From Polaromonas eurypsychrophila (GTDB lineage: Bacteria; Pseudomonadota; Gammaproteobacteria; Burkholderiales; Burkholderiaceae_C), in contig NZ_BMIG01000016.1 in assembly GCF_014641715.1 (NCBI RefSeq), forward strand, positions 1-63,912: a stretch of DNA of 63,912 nt, read 5' to 3'. Below the pieces are notes generated by a model. The model saw only the letters and a list, made by a program, of their open reading frames with translations. It made no database searches and had not been told where the DNA came from. Below, piece by piece: positions 31,971 through 40,270 of this stretch (positions are counted from its first letter, which is position 1; every line of letters begins with the position of its first letter). The position numbers were made by a program, and so were the translations under genes.

Positions 31971-33173
31971 ATGAAGAACTGGTTATGGGTCAACGCCAAC
32001 AACCTGATTCAGATCACGCGCAATGCGGCAGGTCTGTTTATCAATGACGATCGTATTGGCGCGTTGCTCGACAAGATGCCTGTTGTTGCCCGTTCGGTGG
32101 CGCCGACACGCTTTGGAGAGGATTCAGCGGACCGATTAACACCTTTCGTAGAAACGCGCGCTCACTTGCTGCGGCGCTACTACAACGGCTATGACAATCG
32201 CAGTTGCCGTGACTTCAAGCTGTCTTATGAAGAGTTGGTGACTTTCGGTGAATTCCAGCTGCCAGACTGCCTGCAGGTCGACCTGACTGCGTTCAGCGTG
32301 AACTTGCGGCAGAAAGAGTGGAAAGTCGACCCGCGTCTCAAGCGGCATGGAAACGCCGCGTGTGAGATCTTCACGGCCATCGGGAAACTGCATCGGCAGC
32401 CCGACGGCCAGATGATGAACGAGCTCAATCTTCGACTGAGCAATTGGGATGTCGCTGGCAAATCGCTGGCCCTGGCTCCGACCCGTTACAACCAGCAGGT
32501 CGGAACCAACCTGACGCTGGACTGGGCATCAGGTCACTTGAGCCGCCGCAATTCGATGACCCTGTCCGGGCACATCAATGCGACCACGCGCAACGATCTG
32601 GATTTCTCCGCCAATGGCCAGCTTACGGCGCTGCGCGACTCCTGCCTGGCAAATGTGATCGGCGTAGCATGCATGCTTTACACCGCGAAAGGACATGCGT
32701 TGATCAGGGCGAGGTCGGGTGCCACCGCCATCATGGCGGACCGCGACAAGATGCATTGCTCGGCCTCCGGCGCGGTGACCTTCCCGGATGATCCCGCAAA
32801 GCTCTCAAGCGGCAAGGAGTTTGAGAACTATCTTTACGCCGAGATGGCACGGGAAATTCAGGAGGAAACCGGTCTTGGCCCGGAGGACTACGAGCTGCGT
32901 CTTGTCGCATTCGCGCGGGAACTGGTGCGCGGCGGCCATCCCCAATTTTTCTTCTCGGCGCAAACCAAGCTTGAACGCTTTGTCATCGAGGAGCGGCTCC
33001 GCACCGCGACCGACCGTTGGGAATTCCGCGACAGCGAGGAACTGGAAGAGCGCCTGAAGATGTTCCAGAGCGACCCCGTGGCCTATCTGGATACCTACAG
33101 TGAAATCTTTACCTATGAAGGATTTGCCGCGCTTATGCTCACAGCTGCTTTCAAAGAGCAGTGCGGCGACTGA
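31971..33173 (+). CDS. Nudix-like orphan protein, function unknown
   Basis: The 400-residue protein has a long N-terminal part (about 1-225) that I do not recognise. The C-terminal half looks Nudix-like. It has a strand region (GVACMLYTAKGHALIRARSG), then HCSASGAVTFPDD, then a Nudix-box-like helix containing REIQEETGLG, matching the REXXEEXG core. The preceding Gly/Glu spacing is not canonical, so activity is uncertain. Nudix enzymes hydrolyse nucleoside diphosphate derivatives. It stands alone between two versions of the reductase 3' end, suggesting it was inserted there. It is flanked by unrelated housekeeping and surface genes. Confidence 0.7.
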   Translation: MKNWLWVNANNLIQITRNAAGLFINDDRIGALLDKMPVVARSVAPTRFGEDSADRLTPFVETRAHLLRRYYNGYDNRSCRDFKLSYEELVTFGEFQLPDCLQVDLTAFSVNLRQKEWKVDPRLKRHGNAACEIFTAIGKLHRQPDGQMMNELNLRLSNWDVAGKSLALAPTRYNQQVGTNLTLDWASGHLSRRNSMTLSGHINATTRNDLDFSANGQLTALRDSCLANVIGVACMLYTAKGHALIRARSGATAIMADRDKMHCSASGAVTFPDDPAKLSSGKEFENYLYAEMAREIQEETGLGPEDYELRLVAFARELVRGGHPQFFFSAQTKLERFVIEERLRTATDRWEFRDSEELEERLKMFQSDPVAYLDTYSEIFTYEGFAALMLTAAFKEQCGD

Positions 33174-33190
33174 CGCCCAGGAACCTTTGC

Positions 33191-33253
33191 TGCACATCGA
33201 CCCACGGCTTCAACGACCCAAGCTACCCCTTCTTTGGCTGGCCATCACGATAA
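33191..33253 (+). pseudogene. Orphan 3' end of a second aldo/keto reductase
   Basis: Twenty codons and a TAA (CTSTHGFNDPSYPFFGWPSR) reproduce the C-terminus of the upstream reductase with several substitutions. No start codon or rest of the gene is present. It begins 17 bases after the Nudix-like stop. It is either the displaced native end or an end carried in with the Nudix-like gene. Confidence 0.75.
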
Positions 33254-33287
33254 ATTCGCTATCTAAACGATAGTTGACTCAGCAGAC

Positions 33288-33316
33288 AAAAAAAAGGCAG
33301 GGAAGCGATTTCCCTG
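33288..33316 (-). terminator. Rho-independent terminator of the Ig-like protein gene
   Basis: Read leftward, CAGGGAAATCGCTTCCCTG forms a 7-bp stem with a short loop (33298-33316), followed by CC and a run of eight T (33295-33288). It lies about 20 bases after the stop of the 33337-34680 gene. Confidence 0.8.
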
Positions 33317-33336
33317 ACCTTCTTTATAAATCCGGT

Positions 33337-34680
33337 TTACTTCTGGAACAGCACCAGACGGGACTCGGTCGGCGTCATGCCGTCCTTGCTGGAAGTCATG
33401 GAAACCTCATACCGCGTCGTTGGAATCGGGAACTGGGGTGCAAAGCTGAACGAGAAGTTGCCGCCGGCATCGGCCTGGACGCGCTGCGCAAACACGTTCT
33501 GGTTCAGTCCAAACAGGCCGGCAATCGCACCGACGGCGCCTACCTTGACATCGACCAGCGCACCCGGAGCCGTGCGCCCGCGCACAACCACGGGACCGCC
33601 TTCCACCGTGGCGTTGTTGGCGTGGCTGGTGATTTGCAGAGGTACCGTCGTCGGTGCGGCAGCCGCCGCAGCCACAACGTCAAAGGTCCAGGTCTGGCGG
33701 ACCCCATTGCCGACCATGTCCTTGGCGGTCACGTCTGCGGTGTAGCGGCCAGGCGCCAGGTCAGCGCGGTAAGTGAAGAACTGGGGCGTGATCTGCGTTT
33801 CTGCGGTCACATTGCGGCCAGACAACATGAAACGCACGCTTTTCGGATCTACGCCTACGCCCCCTGCATCATCAAAAGTACCCGACACCGAGGTAAAAGC
33901 GCCCCGTGCCAGCGACTCGCCGTCGCGCGGCGCCATATTGCGAATCACTGGCGGTTTGGCGTCAGCGATCAGGGGCTGGGTCAACGTTGAGGAAACCGCC
34001 CTGTCACCTAGACGCAAGGTGGCGACAACCGGGAGCGAAGGTGACAGGTTGTCCAGGCGTCGGATGGTGTAAGCACCTTCGTAAACGCCAGGTCGGGTTT
34101 CGCGAAGGGCCAGGTTGTTAATGACACCCTGAATATTCACCTCGGCAACACCGCCGGGCGCGCCGTTTAGCGTAAAACGCAGATCTGCGCCTGGTTCGAT
34201 CTTGTCGACCGGAGCCACCGAAAAACGGTCGATTTTCAGACCGACAGCAGCTACAGGTGCAGGAGGCGCGGTAGGTGCGGCGGGCGCGGAAGCGATGGCA
34301 ATGCCAGCAGGAAAACTGTAGTTTGCCGCCGTGCTGCGGTTACGCACGCGCAGTGTTGCACGAATGGGGCTGTTCTCGGCGATGCGATCCTTGCGCCTGA
34401 CGGTGTAGCTCCCTTCATAGACGCCGCGCGAAGTCTCTTTGAGAACAATCGTGCGCGGGATACCGCGCACAGTAAGACTGGCCTGACCACGCGGCGTACC
34501 TTCCACCGTGAAGTCCAGTTGTGATCCGGCGCTGAGCCCGTCATCGGCCCCGACCTGGAGCGATTGCAGCTCGGGCGTGGCCGATTGGGCGTAAGAACTA
34601 CCTGGCACGGCCAGCATGACCGAAGCGACAGGAAGCAGCAGGAAGAAAGCTGCGAGTTGATTGCGTATTAGTTTTTTCAT
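33337..34680 (-). CDS. Secreted protein with Ig-like repeats
   Basis: The 447-residue protein has a classical signal peptide (MKKLIRNQLAAFFLLLPVAS, cleavage likely after SSYAQ). Two related repeats follow, at about 40-120 and 150-240, each containing the pattern ETxxGVYEGxYTxRRxDxx. An Ig-like domain (APRDGESLARGAFTSVSGTF to GRYTADVTAKDMVGNG) and a final domain (ITSHANNATVEGGPVVVRGR) complete it. It is probably periplasmic or surface-exposed. No enzymatic motif is visible and its role is unknown. Confidence 0.8.
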   Translation of the reverse strand: MKKLIRNQLAAFFLLLPVASVMLAVPGSSYAQSATPELQSLQVGADDGLSAGSQLDFTVEGTPRGQASLTVRGIPRTIVLKETSRGVYEGSYTVRRKDRIAENSPIRATLRVRNRSTAANYSFPAGIAIASAPAAPTAPPAPVAAVGLKIDRFSVAPVDKIEPGADLRFTLNGAPGGVAEVNIQGVINNLALRETRPGVYEGAYTIRRLDNLSPSLPVVATLRLGDRAVSSTLTQPLIADAKPPVIRNMAPRDGESLARGAFTSVSGTFDDAGGVGVDPKSVRFMLSGRNVTAETQITPQFFTYRADLAPGRYTADVTAKDMVGNGVRQTWTFDVVAAAAAAPTTVPLQITSHANNATVEGGPVVVRGRTAPGALVDVKVGAVGAIAGLFGLNQNVFAQRVQADAGGNFSFSFAPQFPIPTTRYEVSMTSSKDGMTPTESRLVLFQK

Positions 34681-34904
34681 GGTTCTAACCCAGTAGTGAA
34701 GTTTGATTATTTTGATCGAAGCGCGTGGGTGCTGATGTAGGTAGAAGGTAGCGGCGGAAGTAGGCCGCCATCACTAACGGCAGACAGCGAAACGCTGCCC
34801 GGACCGCTTCAACGCTAGCCGGAAGCGGACGCGCCGACGTGAACCGCCGACGGGGCTTCGCATTGATCCTCCCTCGCGCCACACGGATGTCAAAACTTGG
34901 CGAA

Positions 34905-35034
34905 CGCGCTCTTGCTGGTACTGCAGATGCCGCATTGGGGCAGAAATCAATCGTCGCGTTTTTCAGGTCCACCGTGCGCTCGCAGCCGGGGCACACACTT
35001 TTGGACGGGCGTATCACGCGGTGTCGTAGCTGAG
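34905..35034 (-). other. Frameshifted zinc-ribbon remnant of the upstream membrane protein gene
   Basis: Past the TAA of the 35035-35460 frame, coding similarity continues in broken frames. RPKV appears in the same frame after a second stop (TGA). VCPGCERTVDLKNATIDFC appears in the next frame, and CPQCGICSTSKSAFAKF in a third frame. Together these look like the two CXXC knuckles of a C-terminal zinc ribbon. The rest of the 34681-35034 gap holds the upstream region of the Ig-like gene and no supported ORF. Confidence 0.6.
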
Positions 35035-35460
35035 TTACTCGCGGCACTGCGCGTCCGGGAGCAGTTTGGCAAGCTTCTGCTCTTTCAGGTAACGGTTCAG
35101 CGAAACAATCGCATGGCGCCCCACCAGCACCGTGATGACAATACCGACGATGTAGCGTACATAACCGCCAAAACTGGGCAGGTAGGGCACCAGCTCGGCA
35201 AAAAAGGCGAGCAGTGCAAAAAAGATGAAACCCCAGACAAAAGGCCAGTAAGTGCTTTTGCGTTTTTTGGCGAACGGCCAGCCTGCTGCCACCAGCAGCG
35301 CCAAGGTCAGCGCCAGCCGGTACAGAAACACCCGCAGTTCCTGGGCGCGTTGCGCGCTCTGCCATTTGTCACGCGTGCGCACCGCGCCCTGGCTGGCGTC
35401 CAGCGCTTTTTGCTGCTGGGCCTCCATCGCCGCCAGCGCCAGGCGCTCCGCCGCCTTCAA
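35035..35460 (-). pseudogene. Decayed membrane protein with lost zinc-ribbon tail
   Basis: The remaining frame gives 141 residues: an N-terminal amphipathic/coiled segment (LKAAERLALAAMEAQQQKAL) and two to three membrane helices (LALTLALLVAAGWPF, WGFIFFALLAFFAELVPYL, YIVGIVITVLVG). It has no good start (TTG). Just upstream, EKTRQEYARVGHF is encoded in another frame, joined across a run of five A (35459-35463). One missing base would restore YARVGHFLKAAERLAL. The C-terminus is also broken. It is probably a nonfunctional gene, though the core could still be expressed. Confidence 0.6.
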
Positions 35461-35533
35461 AAATGTCCAACGCGCGCGTATTCCTGCCGTGTTTTTTCGA
35501 CCGCGAGGCCGCAGCCGTTTCTTGTCAAGACGG

Positions 35534-36814
35534 CTATGACGCCGCCGTAAACACCGTCAATACTCCGGTGTAGCCATAAAGATGGTGCCGTGCAATCTCG
35601 CCGCCGGCAAAAAAACCGACCAATGGCACGTCGCCCAGCGCGCGCCGCACAATCTGCAACTCGGCGCTGGGCGCGCCGAAATGCGGGCCACCGCGGCCGG
35701 AGCAGCTGACATAAATCGCACCGGCAATGCGGCGTGCCGGGTGCGGCGCAGCGTCGGCTTGCACGCCGCTCAGGGAACTGGCCACTTCCAGCGTGAGTTC
35801 TTCGGGCTCCAGCTCTTCGCGGATTTCGGCGCAGACACGCACCAGGTCGGCACGCGCCGCCTCGGCGTTGCGCTCACAGAAAGCCAGCTTGGTGCCGACA
35901 GCCGGCAGGTCGGCGATGGCGATGCCGCTGCGCGCCGGGTCCAGGCCAATGATGTGGCGCACCACCACATCGGCGCCGAACTGGCCCGACCGCTGGATGC
36001 GCCCGTCCTGCAGGCCCGCTTCGGCACTGCGCAAGCCGACCAGCGTCGTGCGCACCTTTTCCAGTGCGTCGCGTGGCTTCTCCAGCGTCACACCCAGATC
36101 GGCCAGCATCACGTCGAGGGCGCTCTGCCCGTCCAGCTTGGTGACCACATTGCCATCGCAGGCGGTGATCTCATGCTCGCCGGAGATCGGCTGGCAGCCC
36201 TGGGTGACGCGCGACATCAGCGCCGCGCCCTGCGCAAAAGCCACGCCGCTCAGGCCGCCGCTGAACACTCCGCCCGCAGCGCCGTGGCCTTTGACGTTAC
36301 CGTTGCCGCTGAGCGCAAACTGCACCGCCTCGCTGCGGGTGGAGGCCAGCCCACCGAAGACATACCCACTGCCGGTGCGCTGGGCCATTTCGGCGATCAG
36401 CTCCGCCACGTCGGGCGTGCCGGCGTCGGCATGCACCAGCGCGGTATGCGCTTTAAAGTGGGTGGCGTTGGCCGGTGGCAAGGGCGAGATGCCGGAGAAA
36501 ACGCGGTACTGGTCACTCGGCAGGCCGCACAACATGACGGCCAGTGCGGGTTCGTCGAAATACTCGACGTTGTTGGATGCGATGCCGATACCCACAGTGC
36601 CGGCCCAGTCGACGATCTCGGGCAATTCGCCGCCCAGAAAATCCAGAATTTCCTGCGCCTGGCCAGCGTAGTGATCCGTGATGTAAAGCAGCCCCAGGGT
36701 TGGCGCGCTGGCATAGGCCGGCAGCGCCATGTGGGCACGCAATTGGGCCAGCACCAGGCCGGCCGCCATGCGCCATTGCGGATGGGTGGCGTGGCCGTAT
36801 GGAAAAAGCTTCAT
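35534..36814 (-). CDS. FIST signal-transduction domain protein
   Basis: From the ATG complementary to 36812-36814 (MKLFPYGHATHPQWRMA, preceded by AGGA), the protein has 426 residues. It has a FIST N domain (about 10-210; LGLLYITDHYAGQAQEILDF, VGIGIASNNVEYFD) and a FIST C domain (about 220-420; YVSCSGRGGPHFGAPSAELQ, PLVGFFAGGEIA). FIST proteins are thought to sense small ligands, possibly amino acids, but their function is unproven. The frame is open 17 codons further upstream. It lies downstream of phaM on the same strand. Confidence 0.88.
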   Translation of the reverse strand: MKLFPYGHATHPQWRMAAGLVLAQLRAHMALPAYASAPTLGLLYITDHYAGQAQEILDFLGGELPEIVDWAGTVGIGIASNNVEYFDEPALAVMLCGLPSDQYRVFSGISPLPPANATHFKAHTALVHADAGTPDVAELIAEMAQRTGSGYVFGGLASTRSEAVQFALSGNGNVKGHGAAGGVFSGGLSGVAFAQGAALMSRVTQGCQPISGEHEITACDGNVVTKLDGQSALDVMLADLGVTLEKPRDALEKVRTTLVGLRSAEAGLQDGRIQRSGQFGADVVVRHIIGLDPARSGIAIADLPAVGTKLAFCERNAEAARADLVRVCAEIREELEPEELTLEVASSLSGVQADAAPHPARRIAGAIYVSCSGRGGPHFGAPSAELQIVRRALGDVPLVGFFAGGEIARHHLYGYTGVLTVFTAAS

Positions 36815-36887
36815 GGGGTCCTGGACGAAAAAATCAAAGGGTCGACTTGCTGCTTGCGGCGACACTCACCGTATCACGGCGCGCCCA

Positions 36888-37742
36888 TTAACGCGCCGGT
36901 TTTCGGGCGGTCTTGCTGGCCGCCGTCTTGCGCGCCGGCGCTTTGCCTTTCGGCTGCGCCCGAGAGGCGTCCTTTGGGGCGACCGGCGTGGGCCAGGCCT
37001 GGGCACTGCGCAGCGCCGTGTTCATGGCCGAACGGGCACCCCGCGCCACGGTCTTGCCAGCCGAGTCGGCCATGCCTTTGGCCAGCCCCGCGGCCATGCC
37101 GGTCGCGGTTTTCATCGCATCCTTGGCCAGGCCGGTGGCCATGTTTTTAGTGGCGCTCATGGCGGTTTTTTTGGCCGCATCCTGCATGGCCGTGGTGGCG
37201 ATATTCTGAAATTGCTGCGTCAGCGCGCCCCACCACTGCATCGGGTCCACCACCCCGGCCGGTGCTGCCGCTTCTGGCGTTTTGGCGGTTCTGGTTTTGG
37301 GCGCGGACTTGCCGCCTTGGTCATAACTTGTGGGGGGCACCTCCAGGCCAGAAAAGGTCTTGGCCTTGTCGGCGACCTTTTGAACCCCGCCGGCCATCGT
37401 ATCGGCCACCTTGAGCTTGAAGGCGTTGGCCACGTCGCCCATGTTGAAGTTCATGCCCTTGAGTGTGGCAAGCGTCATCTTCTGCACCTCCAGCGCCTGG
37501 ATAGTGGCCTTCAGAGCCATGGCATTCTGGTCCAGCCAGAACTGCACCGCCTTGAGCTCCTCGATGCGTTTGTCGAGCTCCTCGACATTGAGTGTGGGTG
37601 CCACCCAGTTGCCCAGGTTAGGCATTTGCGGAATGCTCTGGCTGGCGCTGCCGGCCGCCTGTTTGGCCAGATTCTGCAAAAAATCAAAGCCCGGAACCAG
37701 CTTGCCAAAGCCGGCAAAAGAAGGGTTGTCTGCGTTGCTCAT
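36888..37742 (-). CDS. phaM: PHA granule-associated protein PhaM
   Basis: The 284-residue protein starts at MSNADNPSFAGFGKLVPGFD, preceded by AGGAGA. It contains the PhaM core SIPQMPNLGNWVAPTLNVEE then LDKRIEELKAVQFWLDQNA. The C-terminus is Lys/Ala/Pro-rich (AQPKGKAPARKTAASKTARK), a histone-like DNA-binding tail. In Ralstonia PhaM activates PHB synthase and tethers granules to the nucleoid. It implies that this organism makes polyhydroxyalkanoate. Confidence 0.9.
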   Translation of the reverse strand: MSNADNPSFAGFGKLVPGFDFLQNLAKQAAGSASQSIPQMPNLGNWVAPTLNVEELDKRIEELKAVQFWLDQNAMALKATIQALEVQKMTLATLKGMNFNMGDVANAFKLKVADTMAGGVQKVADKAKTFSGLEVPPTSYDQGGKSAPKTRTAKTPEAAAPAGVVDPMQWWGALTQQFQNIATTAMQDAAKKTAMSATKNMATGLAKDAMKTATGMAAGLAKGMADSAGKTVARGARSAMNTALRSAQAWPTPVAPKDASRAQPKGKAPARKTAASKTARKPAR

Positions 37743-37920
37743 GGCGGTCTCCTGGTGGTTTTTAGGTGTCTTGGCCAGAGCGGCCACTGTGCGTCATGGT
37801 CTCATTGTGCAGGGTAGCCGCAGTGCGTCAACCCGTTTTTTCAAAAACCACGGGTTCGTCACTACCTTCCCAAATTTTCAAGCCGAATCATGCCCCAGCC
37901 CATACGAAATGAGAGCAAGC

Positions 37921-37938
37921 AGCTATTGATTTAATAGC
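37921..37938. repeat. AGCTATTGATTTAATAGC palindromic repeat
   Basis: This is a copy of the short dispersed palindrome with nearly perfect arms (GCTATT/AATAGC). It lies between phaM and the enoyl-CoA hydratase gene, where both read leftward. It closely resembles the copy at 42571-42588. Confidence 0.6.
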
Positions 37939-37946
37939 ATCTAGAT

Positions 37947-38765
37947 TTAGGAACCATACGAAGGTGGACGCCGCTCGCGCAGGCTGGCCACCCCTTCACG
38001 CACATCCGGGCCGGAAAAACCCATGAATTCCAGCGCCAGCGACGCGTCGAAGGCCGGCCCGGCCTGGCGCAGCCAATTGTTGAGCGCGTACTTGGTCCAG
38101 CTGATCGCGGTTTGTGAACCATTGGCCAGCCTGTCCGCCACCTCGTAGGCCTTGGATAAAAGCGCGTCGTCGTCGACCGCCAACGACACCAGGCCAATGC
38201 GTTCGGCCTCTTCGCCGCTGATCGGCTCGCAGAGCATCAGGTAGTACTTGGCCTTGGCCATGCCGCACAGCAGCGGCCAGACAATCGCGGCGTGGTCGCC
38301 GGCAGCCACGCCGAGCCGGGTGTGGCCGTCCACAATCTTCGCGCTTTTCGCCGCAATCGAAATGTCCGCCAGCAGCCCGGCCACCAGCCCGGCGCCGACC
38401 GCCGGCCCGTGTATCGCGCTGACGATGGGTTTGTCGCAATTGATCACGTTGTAGACCAGGTCGCGCGCTTCCTTCCAGACCCGGGTGCGGGTTTCAAAAT
38501 CATCAGCCATGTCCTGCACCAGCGACAGGTCGCCGCCGCCCGAAAAACCCAGACCCTCGCCGCGCAGCACGGCGCAGCGCACCGAGTCGTCGCTGCCCAC
38601 ATCGCGCCAGATCTGCGCGAGCTCACGGTGACCGGCGTGGCCTGCCGTGGGTAGTTTGCCGTTGAGGGCTTTCATCTGGATGTCGAGCACGCAACCGATG
38701 CCTTCTATCAACGGGCCGCGGCGGGTGATGGTGAGCGTGGTGTAGGTGGTGTAGTCAGGTGTCAT
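37947..38765 (-). CDS. Enoyl-CoA hydratase/isomerase family protein
   Basis: The 272-residue crotonase-fold protein starts at [13 protein letters not shown]; another ATG lies four codons earlier. The oxyanion-hole regions are visible: [15 protein letters not shown] and [20 protein letters not shown]. The C-terminal helix region contains [19 protein letters not shown]. It probably hydrates enoyl-CoA in fatty or aromatic acid breakdown; the substrate is not determinable. It is isolated from other beta-oxidation genes. Confidence 0.88.
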   Translation of the reverse strand: MTPDYTTYTTLTITRRGPLIEGIGCVLDIQMKALNGKLPTAGHAGHRELAQIWRDVGSDDSVRCAVLRGEGLGFSGGGDLSLVQDMADDFETRTRVWKEARDLVYNVINCDKPIVSAIHGPAVGAGLVAGLLADISIAAKSAKIVDGHTRLGVAAGDHAAIVWPLLCGMAKAKYYLMLCEPISGEEAERIGLVSLAVDDDALLSKAYEVADRLANGSQTAISWTKYALNNWLRQAGPAFDASLALEFMGFSGPDVREGVASLRERRPPSYGS

Positions 38766-39020
38766 GCAGCCCATCATGCCGCGTCCAGCCGCCTCGGGGA
38801 ATCAGGGATCGCCCTGCACACCCGTCAAGCGCACGGCTTCGGAAGCGCTGAATGAGTCCTTGCGGAAATGTGCGGCAGCCGAATCGGGATGGGATGCAAG
38901 GCGGATTTCGCGGCCAATAGTGGGCTATTGGCAAGAGATTCAACGCAGCAGACCGCCCGAGTCCGGATGATCGCAAGCCGCAGGGGACTTGTTCAGCACT
39001 TCCTTTGATAAGCTTCAGCC

Positions 39021-39434
39021 ATGAAAAGCCTGTTTCACTTTGCATTCAACGTCACCGATCTCGACCAGGCTCGCCGCTTTTACGGCGAGGTGCTGGGCTG
39101 CACCGAGGGCCGCAGTACCGACACCTGGGTTGATTTTGATTTCATGGGCCACCAGCTCTCGCTGCACCTGGGCGAGCCCTTCAAAACCGAACGCACCGGC
39201 CACGTCGGCGACATCCTCGTGCCGATGCCGCATTTCGGGCTGGTGCTGGCCCTGCCCGACTGGCAAGCCATGGCGCAACGTTTGCAGGCGGCGAATACAG
39301 CGTTTTTATTCGCGCCGCAAGTCCGTTTTGAAGGCCAGCCGGGCGAGCAGTGGACCATGTTTTTTTGCGACCCCTTCGGCAACCCGCTGGAAATCAAGGG
39401 CTTCCAGGATCTGGGAGCGATTTATGCGTCTTGA
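39021..39434 (+). CDS. Glyoxalase/VOC superfamily protein
   Basis: The 137-residue protein has the VOC pattern: HFAFNVTDLDQARRFYGEVL at the start and the metal-ligand end motif DPFGNPLEIKGFQD. The family includes glyoxalase I, dioxygenases and resistance proteins, so the reaction cannot be assigned. The 243-base gap before it (38778-39020) shows nothing I can name. Confidence 0.85.
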   Translation: MKSLFHFAFNVTDLDQARRFYGEVLGCTEGRSTDTWVDFDFMGHQLSLHLGEPFKTERTGHVGDILVPMPHFGLVLALPDWQAMAQRLQAANTAFLFAPQVRFEGQPGEQWTMFFCDPFGNPLEIKGFQDLGAIYAS

Positions 39435-39548
39435 GGCTGGGCCGGTGAGCACGCCACCGCGCATCGAAGGGCGGCCCCGAGCAAGCGGCGGCCCTCTTGG
39501 TTGGAAAAGCGCTACACGCAGTGAGCGACCGTGGGGGCCATTTTCGTC

Positions 39549-40154
39549 ATGACCTACACCTTTGTCTCAGCCACGATTTTGCTGCTGCTGATCACTGATC
39601 CGCTGGGCAACATCCCGATTTTCGCCAACGCCCTGCGCAAGGTCGCGCCCGAGCGGCGCGCGTTTGTGATCCTGCGCGAGGTGCTGATCGCCTTCCTGTT
39701 GCTGCTGGCTTTCATGTTTGTCGGCGACAGCTTTCTGCGCGTGATGAACCTCAGCGAGCTGTCGCTGCAGATCGCCGGCGCGGTAATCCTGTTCCTGATC
39801 GCACTGCGCATGATTTTTCCGGGCGGCCATCCGGTGGCCGAACCGCTGCAGGGCGAACCGCTGATCGTGCCACTGGCCATCCCGGCGCTGGCCGGGCCGT
39901 CGGCGCTGGCGACGGTTCTGCTACTGGTCTCGCAGGCGCCAGCGCGGCGCATGGAGTGGGTGGCCGCGCTGTGCGTGACCATGGCCGTCTGCGCCGTGGT
40001 GCTGGTGCTGGCCGAGCGCATCCAGCGGGTGCTGGGGGACAGGCTGGTGATGGCTTTTGAACGCCTGATGGGCCTGATCCTGGTGGCGATTTCGGTCGAG
40101 ATGCTGTTGCGCGGCATCCAGCTCTTTATCTCCCAAACCCGCGCTGCAGGCTGA
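39549..40154 (+). CDS. MarC family membrane protein
   Basis: The 201-residue protein starts at MTYTFVSATILLLLITDPLG; an upstream GTG at 39531 is less likely. It has six hydrophobic helices and the family pattern DPLGNIPIFANAL, then LQGEPLIVPLAIPALAGPSA. MarC proteins are small inner-membrane proteins of uncertain function; a role in multiple antibiotic resistance was not upheld. Confidence 0.88.
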   Translation: MTYTFVSATILLLLITDPLGNIPIFANALRKVAPERRAFVILREVLIAFLLLLAFMFVGDSFLRVMNLSELSLQIAGAVILFLIALRMIFPGGHPVAEPLQGEPLIVPLAIPALAGPSALATVLLLVSQAPARRMEWVAALCVTMAVCAVVLVLAERIQRVLGDRLVMAFERLMGLILVAISVEMLLRGIQLFISQTRAAG

Positions 40155-40173
40155 CGGCGCGCGGCCCCCGCTT

Positions 40174-40199
40174 GTCATTGCGGACTTGATCCGCAATCC
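40174..40199. repeat. Extragenic palindrome of the GTCATTGCGG...CCGCAAT family
   Basis: GTCATTGCGG, ACTTGAT and CCGCAATCC form a hairpin between the convergent marC-like and FAH-family genes. A second hairpin (GCCGGATCGCGTCCGGC) lies at about 40240-40256. Related units occur at 46944-47035 and 52038-52222. Confidence 0.65.
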
Positions 40200-40270
40200 A
40201 CGCTCCACAAGCTCCTGTCGCGTGTCATACAGCATGCAGGCCGGATCGCGTCCGGCACGACGGTCCGGCG

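Noticed and set aside
34685..35365. A 226-codon minus-strand ORF
   Set aside because: Only a short segment (VCPGCERTVDLKNATIDFC) is meaningful, and that belongs to the broken zinc-ribbon gene. The rest has no coding character.
35582..37150. A 522-codon open frame on the plus strand
   Set aside because: It is antisense to the FIST and phaM genes, whose families are clear. The translation is His/Gln/Ala/Arg-rich with no domain, typical of antisense frames in GC-rich DNA.
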